A DNA stretch of 19,298 bases from SSS58A sp041648155 (lineage in GTDB: Bacteria; Krumholzibacteriota; Krumholzibacteriia; Krumholzibacteriales; Krumholzibacteriaceae), in the NCBI GenBank assembly GCA_041648155.1, contig JBAZPL010000026.1:1-19298 (forward strand), written 5' to 3'. Positions 6,899 to 13,216 of the stretch are shown piece by piece. Numbering within the stretch: the stretch's first letter is position 1; every line of letters starts with the position of its first letter. The position numbers and the translations under genes were made by a program. The notes below the pieces were generated by a model. The model saw only the letters and a list, made by a program, of their open reading frames with translations, had not been told where the DNA came from and did no database searches.

Positions 6899-7726
6899 CT
6901 ATTCCTTGGCCTGCTTTTCCGCTTTCAATCGAGCGATGAGCTTGTCGTATTCTGCCGTGAACTCCGGCTTCTCGACGTCCCAGAGAACGCCCGAGGCGAT
7001 CTTGTCCGCCTTCTCGTCCTCGGTCATCTTGTCGAGCTTGTCTTTCAAAATGACGTTGTCCTTGAGCCAGTTCATCATGTCGACGGGGGTCGCCTGTTTG
7101 TTCCGCCTTCCGTAGGCGGTCGGGCATGGCGTGAGAATCTCAACGACGGAGAATCCCTTCTTCTGGAGCGCCGCCGCGATAAGCTTATCGAGCTGCTGGA
7201 CGTGATAGACGTCTCCGAGCGCGACGAAAGAGGCGCCCGCGGCCTGCGCGAGCCCCGCTATGTTGAACGAGGGCTCCAGGTTCCCGAAGGGTGCCGTCGA
7301 GGCCATCTTGCCGCGCGGCGTCGTCGGGGACACCTGCCCGCCCGTCATGCCGTAGATGAAATTGTTGTAGAGGAGCACGGTGAGATCGATGTTCCGGCGC
7401 GCGGCGTGTATGTAATGATTCCCGCCGATAGCGGTCGCATCCCCGTCTCCCGTCACGACGATCACGTGCAGGTTCGGTTTGGCGAGCTTCACCCCGGTCG
7501 CGAACGCGATCGCGCGGCCGTGCGTCGTGTGGAGCGTGTTGATGTCGATGTAGCCCGCCGTCCTGCTCGCGCAGCCGATCCCCGACACCATGACCGCCTC
7601 GTCCTTCGAGATGCCGAGCTTCTTGATCGCCCTGATGAGCGCCTTGAGCACGATGCCGTCGCCGCAACCCGAGCACCATATGTGGGGAAGATTTTTCTCG
7701 CGCACGTATTCGAGGTAGTTGAACAT
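6899..7726 (-). CDS. korB: 2-oxoglutarate:ferredoxin oxidoreductase beta subunit
   Basis: 275 residues; the subunit that binds thiamine pyrophosphate and one 4Fe-4S cluster. Cluster-ligand cysteines are visible in IWCSGCGDG (18 and 21), SGIGCAS and ILTPCPTAYG. The TPP/Mg motif is GDGDATAIGGNHYIHAARRN, followed by LLYNNFIYGMTGGQ. It converts 2-oxoglutarate + CoA + oxidised ferredoxin to succinyl-CoA + CO2, or the reverse when reduced ferredoxin is abundant. Its ATG is one base beyond the korA stop, with a Shine-Dalgarno sequence (GGGAGGTGG) inside the end of korA, so the two are translationally coupled at near-equal ratio. Confidence 0.95.
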   Translation of the reverse strand: MFNYLEYVREKNLPHIWCSGCGDGIVLKALIRAIKKLGISKDEAVMVSGIGCASRTAGYIDINTLHTTHGRAIAFATGVKLAKPNLHVIVVTGDGDATAIGGNHYIHAARRNIDLTVLLYNNFIYGMTGGQVSPTTPRGKMASTAPFGNLEPSFNIAGLAQAAGASFVALGDVYHVQQLDKLIAAALQKKGFSVVEILTPCPTAYGRRNKQATPVDMMNWLKDNVILKDKLDKMTEDEKADKIASGVLWDVEKPEFTAEYDKLIARLKAEKQAKE

Positions 7727-7727
7727 C

Positions 7728-8873
7728 TCAAACCACCTCCCTGATCTTGTCGACGATCTGCTGCGGCGTGATCGGATCTCCGTCGACGCGGTTCACCTTG
7801 TGAATCTCCGCCCTGCATTTCGCGGCGAGCTCGACCTCGCGCGCCATCTGTCCGAGGTTCAGCTCGGGGACGACGAACGCCTTGACCCTTCCCGCGATGT
7901 CGAGAATCTCTTCCGACGGAAACGGCCAGATCGTCGTCGGCTCGAAGAGCCCGGCCTTGATGCCCGCCTCGCGGCATTCCTTCACGGCGCGCCTCGCCGA
8001 TCGCGCGACGCCGCCGTAGGCGAAGACGGCGACCTCGGCGCCGTCCAGATAGAGCTCTCTCCAGCGGATGATGTCCTTTCGGTGACGCTCGATTTTCTCG
8101 GTCAGGTGGAGGATATTCGCCTCGATCTTCTTCGAATCGTTCGTTGGGAAGCCCGAATCGTCGTGACAGAGGCCGGTTACGTTGTACCGGTAACCCGTTC
8201 CGAAATTCGCGAGGATGGGTATACCGTTCTCGGTCTTCTCGTACGGGAGATATTTGTCGGGGGATTTCTCCGGCTGCCTGCGGTTGACGATCTCGACGCT
8301 TCCCTCCTCGGGAAGCACCATCCGCTCCGTCATGTGCCCGACGATCTCGTCGAAGAGAAGTATCACCGGCGTCATGTACGTTTCGGCGAGATTGAACGCG
8401 CGAATCGTCTGCTCGAACATCTCCTGGGCCGACGCCGCGCTGAGCGCGATGACCCCGTGATCTCCATGCGAGCCCCAGCGCGCCTGCTGCATGTCCATCT
8501 GCGCGGGAAGGGTCGGCGTTCCGGTGCTCGGACCGCCGCGCTGCACGTCGACCACGACGCACGGAACCTCCGCCATGACCGCGTGCCCCAGATTCTCCTG
8601 CTTGAGGCTGAAGCCCGGACCCGACGTCGCCGTGAGCGCCTTTACCCCCGCGAGGGAGGCGCCGATGATGGCGCCCATCGCGGCGATCTCGTCCTCCATC
8701 TGGATGAACTTGCCGCCGATCCTCGGGAGCTTGCGAACGAGGTACTCGGCGATCTCCGAGGAGGGCGTAATGGGATAGCCCGCGAAGAAGCGGCAGCCGG
8801 CCCAGATCGCCCCCTCCGCGCAGGCGTCGTTCCCCTGCATCATGACTATCTTTCCCGTGGGACTCTTCGACAA
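7728..8873 (-). CDS. korA: 2-oxoglutarate:ferredoxin oxidoreductase alpha subunit
   Basis: 381 residues from the chosen start. The opening KIVMMQGNDACAEGAIWAG and FFAGYPITPSSEIAEYL is the diagnostic KorA/VorB pyrimidine-domain sequence, followed by TATSGPGFSLKQENLGHAV and GGPSTGTPTLPAQMD. I chose the TTG at 8873 because AAGGAG lies nine bases upstream and the family begins close to the MQGN motif. An ATG at 8987 overlapping the korD stop would give the same frame, but its 38 extra codons run through a terminator hairpin and a GC-rich inverted repeat and encode nothing family-like. With korB it forms the catalytic core. The TTG start may modestly limit translation. Confidence 0.93.
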   Translation of the reverse strand: MSKSPTGKIVMMQGNDACAEGAIWAGCRFFAGYPITPSSEIAEYLVRKLPRIGGKFIQMEDEIAAMGAIIGASLAGVKALTATSGPGFSLKQENLGHAVMAEVPCVVVDVQRGGPSTGTPTLPAQMDMQQARWGSHGDHGVIALSAASAQEMFEQTIRAFNLAETYMTPVILLFDEIVGHMTERMVLPEEGSVEIVNRRQPEKSPDKYLPYEKTENGIPILANFGTGYRYNVTGLCHDDSGFPTNDSKKIEANILHLTEKIERHRKDIIRWRELYLDGAEVAVFAYGGVARSARRAVKECREAGIKAGLFEPTTIWPFPSEEILDIAGRVKAFVVPELNLGQMAREVELAAKCRAEIHKVNRVDGDPITPQQIVDKIREVV

Positions 8874-8897
8874 GGGGGCTGTCTCCTTTTCCGGCCG

Positions 8898-8934
8898 GAG
8901 GCGCCACGGCGCCGCGCGCCCCTCAAAGCGCCTC
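8898..8934 (-). promoter_or_regulatory. structured leader upstream of korA
   Basis: A seven-base perfect inverted repeat (GAGGCGC...GCGCCTC) brackets a very GC-rich stretch containing a smaller nested hairpin (GGCGC-GCG-GCGCC). It lies between the terminator-like hairpin after korD and the Shine-Dalgarno sequence of korA (8888-8883), which it nearly abuts. It could influence korA translation or stabilise the 5' end of a processed transcript. No known riboswitch class is recognised. Confidence 0.4.
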
Positions 8935-8952
8935 TTCCGAACGTTCAAGGGC

Positions 8953-8985
8953 AAAAAAATTGAGGACCACCTGGGGGCAGTCCTC
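8953..8985 (-). terminator. terminator-like hairpin between korD and korA
   Basis: The minus-strand RNA has GAGGACTGCC pairing with GGTGGTCCTC (10 bp with two G-U pairs, loop of four), then AA and seven consecutive T. The stem starts inside the korD stop codon. By sequence it is a textbook intrinsic terminator, yet it lies inside an otherwise contiguous kor operon. It may therefore be a partial terminator that makes more ferredoxin subunit than catalytic subunits. Confidence 0.8.
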
Positions 8986-9202
8986 ATTCAACCGTTATCG
9001 CGAAATCAGGGCACCTGAGCTCGCACAGCATGCATTTGCTGCAGTCTTCAGGCCGTGCGACCTTGACCTTCCCGCCCTCCATTTCGAGTACGTTCTTCGG
9101 GCAGTAGGCCACGCAGATCTCGCAACCCTTGCACCATTTGAGGTTGACTTCTATGATCGCTTGCTTTTTTTCCGCAGCCTGACCTTCAGCCACCCCGACC
9201 AC
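8984..9202 (-). CDS. korD: 2-oxoglutarate:ferredoxin oxidoreductase delta subunit (2x[4Fe-4S] ferredoxin)
   Basis: 72 residues with two complete 4Fe-4S motifs, CKGCEICVAYCPKNVLEM and CSKCMLCELRCPDFAITV. The subunit wires the KOR active site to soluble ferredoxin. The frame is closed just upstream (TGA), leaving only GTG starts at 9202 and 9193. Neither has a strong Shine-Dalgarno sequence, so the start is uncertain by three codons. It is the first gene of the operon, about 70 nt below a candidate promoter, and is followed directly by a terminator-like hairpin before korA. Confidence 0.93.
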   Translation of the reverse strand: MVGVAEGQAAEKKQAIIEVNLKWCKGCEICVAYCPKNVLEMEGGKVKVARPEDCSKCMLCELRCPDFAITVE

Positions 9203-9276
9203 ATCCGATCAGGTTTATTCCACGCCACAAAAGCGATGCGTATACAAAGCGAAAAGGCTCGCTCGAAATTTTTGAC

Positions 9277-9305
9277 AATATATACCAGCCCCAAAATCGT
9301 TGCAA
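9277..9305 (-). promoter_or_regulatory. candidate promoter of the kor operon
   Basis: On the minus strand TTGCAA (9305-9300) and TATATT (9282-9277) are 17 bases apart in an AT-rich patch. The -10 matches the consensus at five of six positions. Expected leader length is about 70 nt. Between here and the tRNA (9306-9411) I see no gene and no convincing terminator. Confidence 0.5.
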
Positions 9306-9411
9306 GCCTTTTCAATGCCTATGGCAAATTTTATTCAGGATAATGGAAAAATGCGGGAAACGCAACGGGACTGCGGCGGGTGCCAAGGCTCCGAGAACGC
9401 CGAATCTATTC

Positions 9412-9487
9412 TGGAGCTGGCGATCGGAATTGAACCGATGACCTGCGCATTACGAGTGCGCTGCTCTACCAGCTGAGCTACGCCAGC
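9412..9487 (-). tRNA. tRNA-Thr (anticodon CGT)
   Basis: A 76-nt cloverleaf reads on the minus strand: acceptor GCTGGCG/CGCCAGC, D-arm GCTC-AGCTGGTA-GAGC, anticodon stem GCGCA/TGCGC with loop CTCGTAA (anticodon CGT at 9454-9452, decoding ACG), T-arm ATCGG-TTCAATT-CCGAT. Discriminator T is followed by an encoded CCA (3' end at 9412). All stems pair perfectly. It has its own promoter and stands alone between the kor operon and the efflux operon. Confidence 0.97.
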
Positions 9488-9499
9488 TCCGAATGTCCT

Positions 9500-9528
9500 A
9501 TTTTATATATTTGCACGGCTTGGCGCAA
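9500..9528 (-). promoter_or_regulatory. promoter of tRNA-Thr
   Basis: TTGCGC (9528-9523) and TAAAAT (9505-9500) on the minus strand are separated by 17 bases. The start point would fall a few bases before the tRNA 5' end at 9487. The -10 matches five of six positions; the -35 is weak. The stretch 9529-9652 beyond it shows no supportable gene. Confidence 0.55.
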
Positions 9529-9652
9529 TGATTTTTCTCTCGTTACTGGGGTTACCGGCATTCCCATTTTGCCATCGGAGTCAGTCCAGGCACCGCCCGG
9601 ATTGCCCGGATCCGCAGAAAGCACGGCCGTTTTCCCAGCGGCACGGATTGGT

Positions 9653-9769
9653 TCATCCCATAAGACCATCGAGAACGCGCCTGATCTTTGCGACTACTTC
9701 CTTGGCGCAGTCCATGCCGCGGATCTTGAATCGAAGCGACCGAGACGTTCTCGTCGTTCCATCAGGCAT
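9653..9769 (-). CDS. orphan HMA metal-binding fragment (38 aa), probable P-type ATPase remnant
   Basis: A short frame starts at an ATG preceded by AAAGGAG five bases upstream. After a polar start it reads SLRFKIRGMDCAKEVVAKIR and stops soon after at TGA. LRFxIRGMDCAxEV is the start of a heavy-metal-associated domain of the GMDCxxE type found at the N-terminus of Zn/Cd/Pb P1B-ATPases. A normal HMA domain is about 65-70 residues and the ATPase over 600, so this is either the stub of a deleted ATPase gene or a very small metal-binding peptide. I see no continuation in the other frames downstream. It is 11 bases after the PII-like gene and is the last gene of the efflux operon. Confidence 0.55.
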   Translation of the reverse strand: MPDGTTRTSRSLRFKIRGMDCAKEVVAKIRRVLDGLMG

Positions 9770-9780
9770 GACGTCTCCTT

Positions 9781-10110
9781 TCAGATCGCGGCGTCTCCGC
9801 GCTCGCCGGTGCTGATCTCAATGACCTCCACCACCTCGTACACGAAGATCTTCCCGTCCCCGGGGCGCCCGGTGTGCGCCGCGTGCGAGATGGTCTCGAC
9901 CACCGTCTCAGCGATCTCATTCGGCACGACGATCTCGATCTTGATCATCGGCGCATCCTCGACACGCTCGGCCGGCTCAGCGCTTGGGTCGCTACGACTG
10001 AAACCGTTCACCAATGACACGATGATTCCCGGTAGATGAGCCACCTCGCGGAGGCTATCGATGACCTTATCCCCCATGAATTGTGGGACGACAGCTTTGA
10101 TTTCTTTCAT
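9781..10110 (-). CDS. PII-like signalling protein of metal-efflux operons (PII-NG type)
   Basis: 109 residues with the PII fold signatures: KAVVPQFMGDKVIDSLREV at the start, the B-loop TGRPGDGKIFVYEV (80-93) that holds nucleotide phosphates, and the C-loop STGERGDAAI. The T-loop region (about 37-55, FSRSDPSAEPAERVEDAP) does not resemble GlnB/GlnK and lacks the uridylylated tyrosine, so classical nitrogen signalling is unlikely. A divergent PII group linked to CusA/CzcA-type efflux genes has been described (PII-NG); the position immediately after an RND pump fits it. It probably binds an adenine nucleotide and reports to the pump, but no mechanism is visible. The Shine-Dalgarno sequence overlaps the RND gene stop (TAGGAG), so translation is coupled. 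Confidence 0.85.
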   Translation of the reverse strand: MKEIKAVVPQFMGDKVIDSLREVAHLPGIIVSLVNGFSRSDPSAEPAERVEDAPMIKIEIVVPNEIAETVVETISHAAHTGRPGDGKIFVYEVVEVIEISTGERGDAAI

Positions 10111-10119
10111 GACCGTCTC

Positions 10120-13100
10120 CTATAGCTCGACCGCTGCCTTGGCAGGGGCGAAGCGGTTTGCAAACAACGAGTAAAGCGTCGGCAGCACGATGAGCGTGAG
10201 CAACGTCGACGTGATAAGCCCTCCCATCACGACCACGGCGAGCGGTTTCTGGATATCCGCACCCGAGCCCGAAGCGTAGAGCATGGGCAGGAGACCGATG
10301 AAGCTCGTGAGAGCGGTCATCATGAGCGGCCGGAACCGCAGGTCGCAGCCCTTGGTCACCGTGTCGGCCACGGACTCGCCCTGCTCACGGAGCTGACGGA
10401 AAAAGGCCACCAGCACGACACCGTTCTCCACGGCTATGCCCAGCAGTATTATGAAGGCGACCGCGGCCGAAACCGAGATGGGCATTCGAAAGGCGACGAC
10501 CGCGATCACTCCTCCGATGAGCGCGAACGGGAGGTTGAGCAGCACGAGGAGTGCGTTCCAAATCGACCCGAGAGCCAAATACAGCAAGATCATGATGAGC
10601 AGGAGCGCCACCGGTACGACGATGGCGAGCTGGCGCATGGCGCGCTGCTGGTTCTCGAACTGCCCCCCGTACTCCACGTAGTAGCCGGACGGGAGCTCCT
10701 TCACCAGCGGCGCGAGCCGCGTTTGAAGTTCGGAGACAAATCCGCCCAGGTCCCGGCCTCGAATGTTGGTCTCGGCCACCACGCGGCGCATGCCGTTCTC
10801 GCGGCTCACCTGCGCGGGCGCCTCGACTATCTGAAACTGCGCAATATGCGCCAGCGGCACTCGCTCTCCGCCGGGGGCGGTGACCAACAGGCGCTCGAGC
10901 TCAGGGATGTCGCTTCTGGCCCGCTCGGGGAAGCGGACAACCACCGCGAACCGGCGTTGCTCCTCGATCAAGGTCGTGGCCTTCTTCCCGGCTATCGCCG
11001 CCTCGATAGTGGCGTTGACATCCGCAATCTTAATGCCGTGGCGCGCGACGGCCTCGCGGTCGATGACCACGTCGAGCTGGGACATGCCGGACACCTGCTC
11101 GACCTTCACGTCGCGCGCGCCCTCAATCCCCTGCATCACACTCGCGGCACGGTTCGAAAACTCTTTGAGCACCTCGAGGTCTGGGCCGAAGACCTTTATC
11201 GCGAGATCGCTCTTGACGCCGGAGATAAGCTCGTTCACCCGGAGCGCAATTGGCTGCGAGAAGGAGAAGCGCAGGCCGGGGATCTGGGAGAGGTCCTTCT
11301 GGATGGCCTCGACGAGCTCGGCCTTGTCCCTCCCCGTGCCCCACTGCTTGCGGGGTTTGAGCATGATAAAGACGTCGGTTTGCTCGGGTCCCATCGGGTC
11401 CTCGGAGATCTCGGCGCGGCCCGTCTTGCTCACCACGGTCTCAACCTCGGGGAACATGCGCAGGCGCTGCTCCATGAAGCCGGCGACCTTCACCGACCCG
11501 TCGAGCGAAGCGTTGGGCAAGCGCACGACATTCACCGCAATCGAACCCTCGTCGAGGGCAGGCATGAACTCGGTTCCCATGAAGGGAAGAAGCGCCAGGG
11601 AGACCATTAGCACGGCGCCCGAAATGCCGAGCGTCACAGTCGGTCGGCGCACAGCGCGCTCGAGGAGCCGCATGTAACCCCGGTGAAAGCGGCGAATAAA
11701 ACCGAATTCCTTCTCGGGGGCCTGGCGTAGCCAGAGCTCCGAGAGAACGGGGATAACCGTAAGCGCCACGACGAGCGAGACCACGAGCGCGATCAGCATG
11801 GTCGCCGCGAGCGGCGCGAACATTTTGCCCTCGATCCCTTGGAGCGTAAACAGCGGCACCAGGATGATGGCGATGATGAACATGGAAAAGGCGACGGGCC
11901 TCGCAACTTCGACGAGCGCCTCGGCTACGGCGCGCCGCTTGTCCTCCTTCTCGGTCAGGTGTGCGAGATGGCGTCGGACGTTCTCCACGACCACGATCGA
12001 CGCGTCGACCACCACGCCCACGGAGAATGCGAGCCCGCCCAGGCTCATGAGGTTCGAAGTGATCCCGGCGGCCCCCATGAGGATGAAGGTCACCAGGAAG
12101 GTGAACGGCAGCGAGAAAACGACGATGAGCCCGGTGCGCAGCTCGGCGATGAACAGGAAGAGCACCAGAATGACGAGGAACCCACCCGCGAGGAGCGCAT
12201 CGACCACCGTCTTGATGCACGCCTCGATGAGCGAGGTCCGGTCGTAAAACACGTTGAGCCGCACTCCCTCGGGGAGCGCGCTTTGGATCTTGCCGATCGA
12301 CTCCTTGACGCGGGTAACTACGTCCTTGGAGTTTTCGCCTTTCAGCATGATGATCATGCCGGCTACGACCTCGCCCTTGCCGTCGCGCGAGACCGCTCCC
12401 TGCCGAGGCTCGGCACCGATGACCACCTCCGCGACATCTCGGACGTAGATCGGCGAGCCGTCTCTGGCCTTGATCACGATGCGTTCGATGTCCGGAATGT
12501 CCTTGAGCAAGCCCACGCCGCGCATGTAGAGCTGTTCCCAACCTCGCACCACGACGCCCCCGCCGGCGTTGGCGTTGCCCTGTTCGACGGCCTCCACTAC
12601 CTCGTTGATGGTCAGGTTGTACTTAATGAGCTTCTCGGGCGACACCAGGACCTGGTACTGTTTGACCTCGCCTCCGAAGCTGTTGACTTCGTTCACGCCG
12701 GGTATGGGCTTGAGCAGGGGCGCGACGATCCAGTCCTGCACGGTTCGCAGCTCCATCGCGTTCTTGCCGTCACCCTCGATAGTGTATTGCAGTATCTCCC
12801 CGAGGCCGGTCGAGATCGGCCCCAGCTCGGGCTCAACGCCCGGCGGCAATTGCTCGCGAGCCATGCTGAGGCGCTCAAAGACGACCTGCCGGGTCCAATA
12901 GGTGTCGACACCGCCCTCGAAGATGATCACCACCTGCGAGAGCCCGGCCTTCGACATGGACCGCACCTGCATCACTCGAGGCAAACCGCGCATCACCTGT
13001 TCAATGGGATAACTCACACGTTGTTCAACGTCTATCGCAGCGAGCCCCGGTGCCTTGGAGAGGATCATCACCTGCGTGTTGGTCACGTCGGGGAACGCAT

Positions 13101-13203
13101 CAATAGGCAGGCGAAACCACGCCAGGATCCCCGCAGCGATGAGGATCGCGGTGCACAGGAGCACGAGAATCCTGTTCCTCAGAAGGAATGTGGCGAGTCT
13201 CAT
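10120..13203 (-). CDS. heavy-metal RND efflux pump (CusA/CzcA family)
   Basis: 1027 residues, typical of HME-RND inner-membrane proton antiporters that extrude metal ions through an adaptor and TolC channel. It shows the N-terminal membrane anchor, FRLPIDAFPDVTNTQV, two large periplasmic loops, and C-terminal helices (SAAVAFIILLGIAVENGVVL; TLLTLIVLPTLYSLF). The proton-relay helix reads LAFSVGVVVDASIVVVEN: Asp400 and Glu407 are kept, but the first Asp of the CzcA DFGxxVDG motif is Ser394. CusA-type pumps also lack that Asp. This points away from CzcA-like Zn/Co/Cd transport and toward a CusA-like or other subtype, though the substrate is not decided. The ATG has AAGGAG upstream and follows the adaptor gene by 13 bases. 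Confidence 0.95.
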   Translation of the reverse strand: MRLATFLLRNRILVLLCTAILIAAGILAWFRLPIDAFPDVTNTQVMILSKAPGLAAIDVEQRVSYPIEQVMRGLPRVMQVRSMSKAGLSQVVIIFEGGVDTYWTRQVVFERLSMAREQLPPGVEPELGPISTGLGEILQYTIEGDGKNAMELRTVQDWIVAPLLKPIPGVNEVNSFGGEVKQYQVLVSPEKLIKYNLTINEVVEAVEQGNANAGGGVVVRGWEQLYMRGVGLLKDIPDIERIVIKARDGSPIYVRDVAEVVIGAEPRQGAVSRDGKGEVVAGMIIMLKGENSKDVVTRVKESIGKIQSALPEGVRLNVFYDRTSLIEACIKTVVDALLAGGFLVILVLFLFIAELRTGLIVVFSLPFTFLVTFILMGAAGITSNLMSLGGLAFSVGVVVDASIVVVENVRRHLAHLTEKEDKRRAVAEALVEVARPVAFSMFIIAIILVPLFTLQGIEGKMFAPLAATMLIALVVSLVVALTVIPVLSELWLRQAPEKEFGFIRRFHRGYMRLLERAVRRPTVTLGISGAVLMVSLALLPFMGTEFMPALDEGSIAVNVVRLPNASLDGSVKVAGFMEQRLRMFPEVETVVSKTGRAEISEDPMGPEQTDVFIMLKPRKQWGTGRDKAELVEAIQKDLSQIPGLRFSFSQPIALRVNELISGVKSDLAIKVFGPDLEVLKEFSNRAASVMQGIEGARDVKVEQVSGMSQLDVVIDREAVARHGIKIADVNATIEAAIAGKKATTLIEEQRRFAVVVRFPERARSDIPELERLLVTAPGGERVPLAHIAQFQIVEAPAQVSRENGMRRVVAETNIRGRDLGGFVSELQTRLAPLVKELPSGYYVEYGGQFENQQRAMRQLAIVVPVALLLIMILLYLALGSIWNALLVLLNLPFALIGGVIAVVAFRMPISVSAAVAFIILLGIAVENGVVLVAFFRQLREQGESVADTVTKGCDLRFRPLMMTALTSFIGLLPMLYASGSGADIQKPLAVVVMGGLITSTLLTLIVLPTLYSLFANRFAPAKAAVEL

Positions 13204-13216
13204 GGCGGTCTCCTTT

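Noticed and set aside
8874..8987. Upstream ATG start for korA overlapping the korD stop
   Set aside because: The extension would translate a terminator hairpin and GC-rich repeat into a non-family sequence, whereas TTG at 8873 has AAGGAG and places MQGN where the family begins.
9412..9653. tRNA-Thr as attachment site for a metal-resistance island
   Set aside because: Integrases usually target the 3' end of tRNA genes; here the efflux operon lies on the 5' side, and I see no integrase or duplicated tRNA 3' end.
9478..9669. 63-codon minus-strand frame between the tRNA and the HMA fragment
   Set aside because: It overlaps the tRNA 5' end and its promoter, has no Shine-Dalgarno sequence and no recognisable motif.
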